From assembly GCF_007483665.1 (NCBI RefSeq), contig NZ_VIQO01000001.1:496001-560000 (forward strand): 64,000 bases of DNA, written 5' to 3'. The notes below the pieces were generated by a model that ran no database searches, was not told the DNA's origin, and saw nothing but the letters and a program-made list of their open reading frames with translations. Source of the stretch: Catellatospora sichuanensis (GTDB lineage Bacteria > Actinomycetota > Actinomycetes > Mycobacteriales > Micromonosporaceae). The position numbers and the translations under genes were made by a program. Shown here piece after piece: positions 35,110 through 43,114 of this stretch (its first letter is position 1; every line of letters begins with the position of its first letter).

Positions 35110-35426
35110 ACGATCGAGGTGACCGTGATGGCGAGGCTGGTGACCAGGGCCACCGAGTGCAGCACCGGGTCGGGGATGGGCACGAACGCCAGCACCCCCG
35201 CCGGGATCTGCACCAGCCCGATCAGCAGCATCAGCGCTGCCGAGCGGCGGCCACGGGACCAGGCGAAGGCGGTCCACACCGGAGCGGTGACGACCGCGAG
35301 GGTGAGCACGTCGAGGATCGCGTGCAGCACGGGGTTGGTGACCCGGTCGTGCGCGTACGCATAGGCCGGGGCGGAGATCATGAGGGCGGCGAGGGTGGTC
35401 CCGATGACTGTTGCGGCACGTCGCAT
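35058..35426 (-). CDS. Small four-helix membrane protein
   Basis: The protein has 122 residues. The first helix resembles a signal anchor (AATVIGTTLAALMISAPAYAYA), then three more hydrophobic segments follow, at about 40-55, 65-80 and 88-105. The loops are short. Motifs for transport or catalysis were not seen. It may be a DUF-type actinobacterial membrane protein. A terminator at 35529-35558 lies upstream, in front of the proC end, so it has its own promoter. Confidence 0.7.
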   Translation of the reverse strand: MRRAATVIGTTLAALMISAPAYAYAHDRVTNPVLHAILDVLTLAVVTAPVWTAFAWSRGRRSAALMLLIGLVQIPAGVLAFVPIPDPVLHSVALVTSLAITVTSIVYVRREAAVAATVEAVG

Positions 35427-35528
35427 GGCCGTCTCCTTGCGTGTGGCTCCGAGGGCGGAGCTACGGGGCCGGGGGTTCGGCTCAAACTCCCTGTTCTGAG
35501 CCTAAAGCGACAGTCCGAACAGCAGGAA

Positions 35529-35558
35529 CCCCCGCAGGCGTGAATGAGCCTGCGGGGG
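35529..35558. terminator. Intrinsic terminator after proC
   Basis: CCCCCGCAGGC (35529-35539) pairs with 35548-35558 over 11 bp with an 8-base loop. proC ends at 35581 on the - strand, so this is just downstream of it. Confidence 0.8.
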
Positions 35559-35580
35559 TGACGGGATCACGCGTCCGTGG

Positions 35581-36387
35581 TCACGCGGCCTGGTCGGCGA
35601 TCTCCTTCGCCCGGTCCCGGGCGGCTTCCAGCGCGGCCAGGAACGCCGCGCGTACACCGTGGTTCTCCAGCTCGCGGATGGCCGAGATGGTGGTGCCCGC
35701 GGGCGAGGTGACCGCCTCGCGCAGCTTCACCGGGTGCTCCCCCGAGTCGCGCAGCATGATGGCCGAGCCGATCGCGGTCTGCACGATGAGGTCGTGCGCG
35801 ACCTGGCGCGGCAGCCCGAGCAGGATGCCCGCGTCGGTCATCGCCTCGACCAGGAAGTAGAAGTACGCCGGGCCGGAGCCGGACAGCGCGGTGACCGCGT
35901 CCTGCTGGCTCTCCGGGACCCGGATGGTGCGGCCCAGCGGCGAGAACAGCTCCTCGGCGATGGCCAGGTGGTGCGCGGTGGCGTGCGGTCCGGCGGAGAT
36001 GGCCGTCATCGCCTCGTCCACCAGGGCAGGCGTGTTCGTCATGACCCGCACCACCGGCGTGCCCTCGGCCAGCCACTTGGTGAAGAACCCCGTGGGCAGT
36101 CCGGCGCACAGCGAGATGACCAGCTTCCCGGCCGGGATCTGCGGCCCCAGGTCGGCCATCAGCGCGCCGGCGTCCTGCGGCTTGACCGCGATCGCCACCA
36201 CGTCGGCGACGGCCACCGCCTCGGCGTTGTCCAGCACCCTGATGCCGTACCGGTTGCGCAGCTGCTCGGCCCGCTCCTCCCGCCGCGCCGTCGCGACGAT
36301 CTGGTCCACCGGCCACCCGGCCTTCACCAGCCCGGACAGCAGCACCTCCCCGATCTTCCCCGCCCCGATCACGGCAACGGTGTACAT
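35581..36387 (-). CDS. proC: Pyrroline-5-carboxylate reductase
   Basis: The protein has 268 residues and makes proline from pyrroline-5-carboxylate with NAD(P)H. YTVAVIGAGKIGEVLLSGLV is the Rossmann motif. VIAVKPQDAGAL, ISLCAGLPTGFF, RVMTNTPALVDEAMTAIS and ALSGSGPAYFYFLVEAMTDAGI are the family signature in order, and the final helix ends in EIADQAA. The gene is followed by a terminator and preceded by a type A inverted repeat in the gap after pfkA. Confidence 0.95.
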   Translation of the reverse strand: MYTVAVIGAGKIGEVLLSGLVKAGWPVDQIVATARREERAEQLRNRYGIRVLDNAEAVAVADVVAIAVKPQDAGALMADLGPQIPAGKLVISLCAGLPTGFFTKWLAEGTPVVRVMTNTPALVDEAMTAISAGPHATAHHLAIAEELFSPLGRTIRVPESQQDAVTALSGSGPAYFYFLVEAMTDAGILLGLPRQVAHDLIVQTAIGSAIMLRDSGEHPVKLREAVTSPAGTTISAIRELENHGVRAAFLAALEAARDRAKEIADQAA

Positions 36388-36418
36388 CCGTGCTCCCCTC
36401 CAGCAAGCGAAAGCGGGT

Positions 36419-36475
36419 TGATCATGAAGTTATGGACGCGACACACCGTCGACCCGTGCCATAAGTTCATGATCA
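36419..36475 (+). repeat. Type A inverted repeat, copy 3
   Basis: The 57-bp element has arms TGATCATGAAGTTATGG (36419-36435) and CCATAAGTTCATGATCA (36459-36475), with core GACACACCGTCGA. It lies in the gap between the start of proC and the end of pfkA, both read leftwards. Confidence 0.93.
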
Positions 36476-36494
36476 ACCCGCGCAAGGGTCTGGC

Positions 36495-37520
36495 TCAGCC
36501 GAAGAAGGCCTCGGCCTCGGTGTAGCGGTGGAGGGGGACGGTCTTGAGCTCGCGGGTGGCGTCGGCGAGCGGGACGCGGACGATGTCGGTGCTGCGCAGG
36601 GCGACCATCTTGCCGAAGTCGCCCTCGTGCACGGCATCGATGGCGTGCAGGCCGAAGCGGGTGGCGAGGACCCGGTCGAAGGCGGTGGGCGTGCCACCGC
36701 GCTGGGTGTGGCCCAGCACGACCGCGCGCGCCTCCTTGCCGGTGCGCTTCTCCAGCTGGTCGGCCAGCCAGTTGCCGATGCCGCCGAGGCGCACGTGGCC
36801 GAACGCGTCCAGCTCGCCGTTGATGGTGATCATGTCACCGTCGGTCGGCATGGCGCCCTCGGAGATCACGATGATCGGCGAGTAGTTGGTCTTGAACCGG
36901 GTCTCCACGTGCTCGACGACCTTGTCCAGGTCGAACTTCTGCTCGGGGAGCAGGATCACGTTCGCGCCACCGGCCAGGCCCGCGTGCAGTGCGATCCAGC
37001 CCGCGTGACGGCCCATGACCTCGACGACCACGGTGCGGTGGTGCGACTCGGCCGTGGTGTGCAGCCGGTCGATCGCCTCCATGGCGATGTTGACCGCGGT
37101 GTCGAAACCGAACGTGAAGTCGGTCGCGCCCAGGTCGTTGTCGATCGTCTTCGGCACGCCGACGACGTTCACGCCCAGCTCGGTCAGCTTGGTGGCCACC
37201 CCGAGGGTGTCCTCGCCGCCGATCGCCACGAGCGCGTCCACGCCCATGTCGGCCAGGTTCTGCTTGATCCGCTCCACGCCGCCTTCGATCTTGAAGGGGT
37301 TGGTGCGGGACGAGCCCAGGATCGTGCCGCCGCGCGGCAGGATGCCGCGGACCTCCGGGATGCCGAGCGGGCGGGTGATGCCCTCCAGCGGTCCCTTCCA
37401 GCCGTCGCGGAACCCGACGAACTCGTGCCCGTAGGTGCCCACGCCCTTGCGGACCACGGCGCGGATGACCGCGTTGAGACCGGGGCAGTCGCCGCCGCCG
37501 GTGAGTACGCCGATACGCAT
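36495..37520 (-). CDS. 6-phosphofructokinase, residues suggest the pyrophosphate-dependent type
   Basis: The protein has 341 residues and phosphorylates fructose 6-phosphate. GVLTGGGDCPGLNAVIRAVV opens the first domain, then IGGEDTLGVATKL, VPKTIDNDLGATDFTFGFDTA, EVMGRHAGWIAL and LGHTQRGGTPTAFDR. The residues equivalent to E. coli positions 104 and 124 are Asp (GGEDT) and Lys (PKTIDND). These are the marks of pyrophosphate-using enzymes, whereas ATP enzymes have Gly at 104. ATG at 37520 has GGGAGGACGAG in front. The enzyme would then be reversible. No neighbour gives further metabolic context. Confidence 0.93.
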   Translation of the reverse strand: MRIGVLTGGGDCPGLNAVIRAVVRKGVGTYGHEFVGFRDGWKGPLEGITRPLGIPEVRGILPRGGTILGSSRTNPFKIEGGVERIKQNLADMGVDALVAIGGEDTLGVATKLTELGVNVVGVPKTIDNDLGATDFTFGFDTAVNIAMEAIDRLHTTAESHHRTVVVEVMGRHAGWIALHAGLAGGANVILLPEQKFDLDKVVEHVETRFKTNYSPIIVISEGAMPTDGDMITINGELDAFGHVRLGGIGNWLADQLEKRTGKEARAVVLGHTQRGGTPTAFDRVLATRFGLHAIDAVHEGDFGKMVALRSTDIVRVPLADATRELKTVPLHRYTEAEAFFG

Positions 37521-37784
37521 TTTCTCGTCCTCCCGATTACGGGTAGTCAGTTGCCGGGCCCCGGGAGACGAGTGATCACGGCTACGCTGCCGGCCGGGGC
37601 GGGCCGCAAATGCGCACTGTACTGGGATCACCAGGCTAAGGCCAGCACGCCCCGCCGCTGTCCACATGTCGGGGCCGCAAGCCGATCACCAGGCGAGCGC
37701 AACAGTGTCGTCATGGCAAGGTTACCCGTGCGTGACAGGCCCGCGGCAGGCCGGGCTGTGCCGCCCCGGCCTGTCACCGGCCCT

Positions 37785-38321
37785 TCACCCGGCGTCCACC
37801 ACGGGTGGTTTGGCGTCCTTGCGCTTACGCGCCGTCATCGCGCGCCAGCGCGCCAGGTTGTGCCGGGCGTCGACGAGCGCGTCGTGCCGGGCCGTCGCCG
37901 CCTCGGGCAGCGTCGGACGCCCCTTGTCGTCCCACAGCTGGCGCAGCTCCTTGGTGAAGCGCGGGATGGCCCGCGGCAGCGTCACCATCGGCCCCCACAG
38001 CTGCGCCAGGCACACGTGGTCGTACGCGCCGTACCAGGCCCACAGCTCGATCGTCTCCTGCGGCCGGCCCTGCAACGGCTCGGTCATGAACTCCAGCAGC
38101 TCGGTGCGGATGCGCTCGCGCGAGCGCCACGCCTTGTCCGCCGGGGACGGCAGCAGGTTCAGCACGTTGTCGCGCACCCAGGGGATGGCCCGGGACGGGT
38201 CGAACTCGGTGGAGACGGCGTAGAACTCCCGGCCGAACTCGTCGACCACGCCGATCGAGACCAGGTCGATGGTGACTCCGTCCTCGATGAACTCGCAGTC
38301 GTAGAAATAGCGGTAGGCCAC
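37785..38321 (-). CDS. Rv2179c-type 3'-5' exoribonuclease (DnaQ-like fold)
   Basis: The protein has about 178 residues. The DEDD-type residues are visible: YDCEFIEDG (the first Asp and Glu), ELWAWYGAYDHVCL (Asp), and ARHDALVDARHNLARWR (His-Asp region). It matches M. tuberculosis Rv2179c, which degrades RNA with single-stranded 3' ends. GTG at 38321 has GGGGAAG before it. It is divergent from the DUF1028 gene, with 64 bases between. The tail ends in a basic stretch (ARKRKDAKPPV). Confidence 0.9.
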   Translation of the reverse strand: MAYRYFYDCEFIEDGVTIDLVSIGVVDEFGREFYAVSTEFDPSRAIPWVRDNVLNLLPSPADKAWRSRERIRTELLEFMTEPLQGRPQETIELWAWYGAYDHVCLAQLWGPMVTLPRAIPRFTKELRQLWDDKGRPTLPEAATARHDALVDARHNLARWRAMTARKRKDAKPPVVDAG

Positions 38322-38372
38322 GTCTTCCCCTGTCGTGAGGATCTCTGCTGTGCGCCCGGCGCCGCGGACCCC

Positions 38373-38378
38373 TACCCT
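38373..38378 (+). promoter_or_regulatory. -10 element of a leaderless promoter before the DUF1028 gene
   Basis: TACCCT fits TANNNT and ends seven bases before the ATG at 38386. Confidence 0.5.
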
Positions 38379-38385
38379 GAGCGCC

Positions 38386-39213
38386 ATGACGTTCTCGATC
38401 GTCGCGCGTTCGGCCGACGGGCTCGCACACGGGGTCGCCGTAGCCAGCAAATTCCTGGCCGTCGGGGCTGTCGTGCCCGCCGCGGAGGCCGCCCTCGGCG
38501 CGCTGGCCACCCAGTCCTACGCCAACCTGGCCTACCGGCCGCAGGGGCTGGCCCTGCTGCGCACCGGCACCGCGGCGCCCGACGTGGTGGCCGGGCTGAC
38601 CGCCGCCGACCCGGGACGCGACTCCCGCCAGCTCGGCGTCGTGGGCCGCAGCGGCGACGGCGCGACGTTCACCGGGGCGGACTGCCACGGCTGGGCCGGC
38701 GGCCGCACCGGCGACGGGTACGCGATCCAGGGCAACATCCTCGCCGGACCGGAGGTGGTCGCCGCGATGGAGACCGCCTGGCTGTCCTCGGAACCGTCGG
38801 CGGCGCTGGCGCGGCGGCTGCTCGCGGCGCTGCGCGCGGGCGACGGCGCGGGCGGCGACAAGCGCGGGCGGCAGAGCGCGGCGCTGTTCGTCGTCGCCCC
38901 CGGGCAGGGCTACGGCGGCACCGGCGACGTCGTGGTGGACCTGCGCGTGGACGACCACCCCGACCCGTGCGCCGAGCTGGCCCGCCTGCTCGACGTCCAC
39001 ACGCTGCTGTTCGACAAGCCCGACCCGGCCACCCTGCTGCCCCTGCGCGACGCCGTCGCCGACGAGGTCCGCGCCCTGCTGGCCGCCCGCGGCCACACCC
39101 GGTCCGATCTCGACGCCGCCCTGTCCGACTGGGCCGGCATCGAGAACCTCGAGGAGCGCATGGTCCCCGGCCACATCGACCCTCTGGTGCTAACCCACCT
39201 CCGCACCTCCTAA
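38386..39213 (+). CDS. DUF1028 family protein (Ntn hydrolase-like)
   Basis: The protein has about 275 residues. It begins MTFSIVARSADGLAHGVAVASKFLAVGAVVPAA, typical of DUF1028. AATQSYANL-like segment ALATQSYANLAYRPQGL, then YAIQGNILAGPEVVAAME and QSAALFVVAPGQGYGG are further conserved blocks. The fold is Ntn-hydrolase-like; activity is unproven. The late segment VDDHPDPCAELARLLDVH is common in the family. The gene is divergent from the exoribonuclease and convergent with the APH-like gene, with a type D inverted repeat in the gap. Confidence 0.9.
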   Translation: MTFSIVARSADGLAHGVAVASKFLAVGAVVPAAEAALGALATQSYANLAYRPQGLALLRTGTAAPDVVAGLTAADPGRDSRQLGVVGRSGDGATFTGADCHGWAGGRTGDGYAIQGNILAGPEVVAAMETAWLSSEPSAALARRLLAALRAGDGAGGDKRGRQSAALFVVAPGQGYGGTGDVVVDLRVDDHPDPCAELARLLDVHTLLFDKPDPATLLPLRDAVADEVRALLAARGHTRSDLDAALSDWAGIENLEERMVPGHIDPLVLTHLRTS

Positions 39214-39233
39214 CCCCGCACCCCCGCCCTCCC

Positions 39234-39303
39234 CGGGTGCAGTTTCGGGGAAAGTGCAGGAATGGGGTCGATGATTCGTGCACTTTCCCCGAAACTGCAC
39301 CCG
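39234..39303. repeat. Type D inverted repeat, copy 1 (perfect 25-bp arms)
   Basis: The arm begins CGGGTGCAGTTTCGGGG (39234 on) and pairs perfectly with 39279-39303 over 25 bp with a 20-base spacer. The + strand changes from C-rich to G-rich across it. Confidence 0.93.
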
Positions 39304-39322
39304 CCTGGCGTGGGCGGCGGTG

Positions 39323-39352
39323 GTGGGTGGGTGGGTGGGTGGGTGGGTGGGC
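39323..39352 (+). repeat. GGGT tandem run (G-quadruplex motif)
   Basis: Six or more GGGT units in a row end at the stop codon of the APH-like gene. Runs of four or more GGG with one-base loops are the classic quadruplex motif. Confidence 0.85.
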
Positions 39353-40233
39353 TAGTCGTTCAGGAGGGCGAATCGGGCCTGGTCGAGGCGGGTGCGCCAG
39401 TGTTCGGCGGGGCTGTCGGGGGGTAGCGCCGCCAGGGCGCGGGCGCACTCGTCGGCCTCCATCGCCCAGCGGAAGCGCAGCAGGGTGTCGAGGCTGCCCT
39501 CGATCTCGGCGACCGGCACCGGGCCCGCGTCCTCGTACGCCGACAGCAACTCGTGCGCGTGCGCCGGGCCGCCCGCGTGCCGGACGGCCGAGGCGACGTC
39601 GTACATCAGCGGCCCGGCCAGTGCCCGACCCCAGCTGACCAGCCCGATCCGGCCCGTTGCGGGGTCCAGCCGGAACGCCTCCGGGCGCGGGTCGCCGTGC
39701 AGCGGGCCGACCGTGAGCCGGTCGGTGACCTGCAGCTTCGTCAACGCCGTGACCGCGCCGGCGATCGCGGGCCGCAACCAGGCCGCCACGGACAGATACG
39801 ATGCGTCCGGCCGCAGCGGGTGCCAGGCGGGCAGCCCGGAATGCCGGAACCCGGCCAGCCCGCGGTGGGCCGCCCCGAGCCGGTCGCCCCACCACTGCTG
39901 ATCCACCGGGTCCGCGCCGTCGAGCGGGCGGCCGGGCACGAACTCCACGAGTGCGAGCACGTACTCGCCGGCGGGCACGCACAGCGCGCCGTCCGCGGCG
40001 CGCACCGGGGCTCCCGTGTCGAGACCCTGCCGGGCAAGATGTTCGGCCGCGGCCAGCCCCGCCTCGAACCGGGGCCGTTCCAGGCCCGCCACCAGGACCG
40101 CCAGGTACCGCCGGTCACCCACGGCAACCGACCTGGTCGATGTCGTCGGCTCACCGTCCAGCGGAGTGCAGCCGTCCGGCTGAAGGTGCCATGACGTACG
40201 AAGTGTCGTGCGGATCGTATCGTCAGCCAGCAC
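39352..40233 (-). CDS. Aminoglycoside phosphotransferase-like protein with altered metal-binding residues
   Basis: The protein has 293 residues with the APH/choline kinase fold. The catalytic loop reads GPLHGDPRPEAFRL, where the Brenner motif HGD-x4-N has Ala in place of Asn, and the later Asp-Trp motif reads VSWGRA instead of IDW. The His-Gly-Asp itself remains. Loss of both metal ligands suggests a pseudokinase or an unusual enzyme. ATG at 40233 was chosen; its first 30 residues are variable. It ends in the G-quadruplex run and is divergent from the Crp gene. Confidence 0.72.
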   Translation of the reverse strand: MLADDTIRTTLRTSWHLQPDGCTPLDGEPTTSTRSVAVGDRRYLAVLVAGLERPRFEAGLAAAEHLARQGLDTGAPVRAADGALCVPAGEYVLALVEFVPGRPLDGADPVDQQWWGDRLGAAHRGLAGFRHSGLPAWHPLRPDASYLSVAAWLRPAIAGAVTALTKLQVTDRLTVGPLHGDPRPEAFRLDPATGRIGLVSWGRALAGPLMYDVASAVRHAGGPAHAHELLSAYEDAGPVPVAEIEGSLDTLLRFRWAMEADECARALAALPPDSPAEHWRTRLDQARFALLND

Positions 40234-40433
40234 GGGCGGATTATCACATGTGGCAGCACGCTGTCGTATCCGTCGGAGGTGTCTGCGTTGCGGCAGATTC
40301 GTCGATGGACAGCCTCCGATGGCGACGCACGGAGTGGACGTGGCGGCTCACGCACGCGATGATCTGTCCAGGGTTGCGCCGACCGCCACGACCGTGTGCG
40401 TCGGCGGGGGTGGGAACACGGAAGGGGTAGACG

Positions 40434-41126
40434 GTGGAGATTCGCATTCCGGAAGCTGCGGACGCGCTCACCGGGGTGGACATGTTCGCTGGTCTGGAGC
40501 CTGAGGTACGGCAGCGGGTGATCGCCGCGGCGGTGCCGCGCACCTTCCGCAAGGGGCAGCTGCTGTTCGTCGAGAACGACCCCGGCGAGTCCCTCATCGT
40601 GCTCAAGCGCGGATCGGTGGCCATCTTCCGCACCTCTCCGACTGGCGAGCGCGCGGTGCTGTCCGTGCTGCGCCCGCCGGACGTGCTCGGCGAGGTGTCC
40701 CTTCTGGACGGTTCGGCACGCTCGGCTTCGTGCGAGGCCCTGGAGGACTGCACCGCGCTGGCGCTGTCGCGCGGCGCGTTCATGGAGCTGGTGCACTCCA
40801 ACCCGCGCATCCTCGACGCGGTCATGCGCTCGCTGGGCGCGCTGATCCGCCGGCTGACCGAGCAGAACGCCGACCATGTCTTCCTCGACCTGCCCGGCCG
40901 CGTCGCCAAGACGCTGGTGCGGCTGGCCGGGGAGAGCCAGGCCCCGATGATCACGATCGAGCTGAACCAGAGCCAGCTGGCCGAGATGGCGGGCGGCTCC
41001 CGGCAGAGCGTGAACCAGGCGATCGGCTCCTTCGCCAGCCGGGGATGGCTGCGCACCGAGGGCCGCCGGATCGTGGTGATGGACGTCCCCGCGCTGCGCC
41101 GCCGCGCCGGCATGCAGGACCGCTGA
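40434..41126 (+). CDS. Crp/Fnr family transcriptional regulator
   Basis: The protein has about 230 residues. The cyclic-nucleotide-type domain covers about 10-130 (FAGLEPEVRQRVIAAAVPRTFRKGQLLFVENDPGESLIVLKRGSVAI, then VLGEVSLLDGSARSASCEAL). The dimer helix follows, then the C-terminal winged helix (NQSQLAEMAGGSRQSVNQAIGSFASRGWLRTEGRRIVV). Gly-Glu of LGEVSLLDG and Arg-Ser-Ala of GSARSAS are like cAMP-binding CRPs, so cAMP binding is likely but unproven. GTG at 40434 has GAAGGGG before it. A terminator follows. Confidence 0.92.
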   Translation: MEIRIPEAADALTGVDMFAGLEPEVRQRVIAAAVPRTFRKGQLLFVENDPGESLIVLKRGSVAIFRTSPTGERAVLSVLRPPDVLGEVSLLDGSARSASCEALEDCTALALSRGAFMELVHSNPRILDAVMRSLGALIRRLTEQNADHVFLDLPGRVAKTLVRLAGESQAPMITIELNQSQLAEMAGGSRQSVNQAIGSFASRGWLRTEGRRIVVMDVPALRRRAGMQDR

Positions 41127-41135
41127 CAGCCGCAC

Positions 41136-41181
41136 CCGAGGCCCCGCGCCCGCTGCCCCCGCAGCCGGGCCGGGGCCTCGG
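41136..41181. terminator. Terminator after the Crp-type gene
   Basis: CCGAGGCCCCG (41136-41146) pairs with 41171-41181 over 11 bp with a 24-base loop. It lies ten bases after the stop codon. Confidence 0.65.
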
Positions 41182-41232
41182 CCATGCCCGGAGCACGTTG
41201 CCGCGCAACGGGTTCTGCCTCTACTGAACCGC

Positions 41233-41274
41233 TTTACCTCGGCGGGGTCGCGCCCTAATATGGGAGCGCTTCCA
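41233..41274 (+). promoter_or_regulatory. Promoter with CebR-like operator before the GH5 gene
   Basis: -35 TTTACC (41233-41238) and -10 TAATAT (41256-41261) are 17 bases apart. The operator TGGGAGCGCTTCCA (41261-41274) is one base off the cellulase operator TGGGAGCGCTCCCA bound by CebR/CelR. It overlaps the start of transcription, as in cellulase genes of Streptomyces and Thermobifida. Confidence 0.85.
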
Positions 41275-41344
41275 TTGACGGCCGTTCCCATCGCCCGCGA
41301 TGTGCCCGCATCGCTGAGACCGGCCGCGTTCCCAAGGAGTCCCC

Positions 41345-43018
41345 ATGTCCCGTTCTCCACGGCGTGCCCTGCTCGCCGCACTGGCGGCGGTCACGGCCAC
41401 GCTGGCCCTGGCCCTGCCGTTCGTCGGTTCCCCCGCCGCCCAGGCGGCCGACCCGCGCGACAGCTTCGTCACCCGCTGCGGCATCCGCTTCTGCCTGGAC
41501 GGCAAGCCGTACTACTTCGCCGGCACCAACACCTACGACGTGTTCACCTTCGGCTACGACTGGCTGCCCGGCGAGCAGTACGTGGACAAGGCCAAGATCG
41601 ATGCCCACATGACCCGGCTGCGGAGCGACAACGTGTCGGTGCTGCGGCTGTGGATGTTCAGCCACGAGGACTGGATGGGCTTCGAGGCGGCCGAGGGCGT
41701 CTACACCGAGGAGGCGTTCATCCTCTTCGACTACGTCATGAAGTCCGCCCGGGACCACAACATCCGGCTCATCCCCGTGTTCGAGAACTTCTGGGAGGCG
41801 TACGGCGGCATCGACAAGCGCCTGTCCTGGGAGGGCCTGCCCACCGGATACGCCAACCGCTGGCGCTTCTTCAACAAGACCGCCTGCCCGGGCTGCTTCA
41901 CGCAGTACCGCAACTACGTCACCAAGGCCCTGACCAGGACGAACTCGTTCACCGGGGTGGCCTGGAAGAACGACCCCACCATTCTGGCCTGGGAGCTCAT
42001 GAACGAGCCCCGCTACCCCGACGCCACGCCCAACGAGAACACCACCGGCACCACCCTGCGGGCCTGGGTCGACGAGATGGGCGCGCTGGTCAAGAGCCTG
42101 GACCCGAACCACCTGCTGGGTACGGGCCAGGAGGGCCAGGAGACGAAGTACGGCTACGGCGGCGACTCCGGCGGCCCGTGGACCTACATCCAGTCCTCGC
42201 CGTACATCGACTTCACCTCGGGGCACATGTACCCCACCGAGGGCTGGGCCGGCTTGAACTACGCCTCGGCGCGCGCCCTGCTGCGGCGCTGGATCAGCGA
42301 CGCGCACACCGTCGTCGGCAAGCCGTTCTTCCTCGGTGAGTGGAACGTGCACGACGACAAGACCACCTGGTGGTCCGAGATGTACGCCGAGATGGAGGCC
42401 TCCGGCGGCGACGGCGACGCGTTCTGGTGGTTCCCCGCCAACAGCAACTGCGGCGGCTTCGACTCCGGCCAGGGCTGCCCCGAGCACGCCGTGTTCCGGC
42501 AGCACTCGGCGAACATGAAGGCCAAGAGCGGCGTCGTCGACCCGTCGCCGAGCGCCAGCCCGTCTCGCTCGGTGAGCCCGTCGCCGTCGGTGAGCCCGTC
42601 GCCCAGCGCGAGCCCGAGCGCCAGTCCCAGCCCCAGCCGCAGCGCGAGCCCGTCGCCCAGCGTGTCGCCGAGCCCGAGCACGAGTCCCAGCCCGAACACC
42701 GGGACCAGCTGCCGGGCGCTGTACCGGATCGACAACGCGTGGCCCAACGGCTACAACGCCTCGCTGGTGCTGACCAACACCGGTAACACCACGTTCACCA
42801 ACTGGGTGCTGACCTTCACGCTCGGCAACGGCCAGGTGATCGTCAACGGCTGGAACGGCACGTTCACCAGCAGCGGCGGCACGGTGACGGTCAACGCCCC
42901 CGGCTGGGCCCCGAACCTGGCGCCCGCGCAGAGCTGGACGGTGAGCTTCACCGGCTCCGGCCCGTCCACCGCCCCGAGCAACGTGAAGCTCAACGGGGTG
43001 TCCTGCACCGCGAGCTGA
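41345..43018 (+). CDS. Secreted GH5 glycoside hydrolase with CBM2 (probably beta-mannanase)
   Basis: The protein has 557 residues. A signal peptide ends around residue 35 (AAQAAD). The GH5 domain (about 38-390) has the acid/base Glu221 in ELMNEPR and the nucleophile Glu332 in FLGEWNV. The look of FAGTNTYDVFTFGYDWL and LRLWMFSHEDWMG resembles mannanase subfamilies. A Ser/Pro linker (about 400-455) joins a CBM2 cellulose-binding domain with Cys at both ends (SCRALYRIDNAW to GVSCTAS). It should degrade plant cell wall mannan or cellulose outside the cell. AAGGAG precedes the ATG. The CebR-like operator suggests induction by cello-oligosaccharides. Confidence 0.93.
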   Translation: MSRSPRRALLAALAAVTATLALALPFVGSPAAQAADPRDSFVTRCGIRFCLDGKPYYFAGTNTYDVFTFGYDWLPGEQYVDKAKIDAHMTRLRSDNVSVLRLWMFSHEDWMGFEAAEGVYTEEAFILFDYVMKSARDHNIRLIPVFENFWEAYGGIDKRLSWEGLPTGYANRWRFFNKTACPGCFTQYRNYVTKALTRTNSFTGVAWKNDPTILAWELMNEPRYPDATPNENTTGTTLRAWVDEMGALVKSLDPNHLLGTGQEGQETKYGYGGDSGGPWTYIQSSPYIDFTSGHMYPTEGWAGLNYASARALLRRWISDAHTVVGKPFFLGEWNVHDDKTTWWSEMYAEMEASGGDGDAFWWFPANSNCGGFDSGQGCPEHAVFRQHSANMKAKSGVVDPSPSASPSRSVSPSPSVSPSPSASPSASPSPSRSASPSPSVSPSPSTSPSPNTGTSCRALYRIDNAWPNGYNASLVLTNTGNTTFTNWVLTFTLGNGQVIVNGWNGTFTSSGGTVTVNAPGWAPNLAPAQSWTVSFTGSGPSTAPSNVKLNGVSCTAS

Positions 43019-43027
43019 ACCCGGACA

Positions 43028-43066
43028 GCACGCAGGGCGGCCGGTTTCCCGGACCGCCCTGCGTGT
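43028..43066. terminator. Terminator after the GH5 gene
   Basis: CACGCAGGGCGG (43029-43040) pairs with 43054-43065 over 12 bp, with a further short CCGG pairing inside. It ends the glycosidase transcript just after its stop. Confidence 0.8.
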
Positions 43067-43114
43067 GCTCGCCTCCACCCGGCCCGCTGCCGGGCCGTCG
43101 CGCGCCGTGACGCG

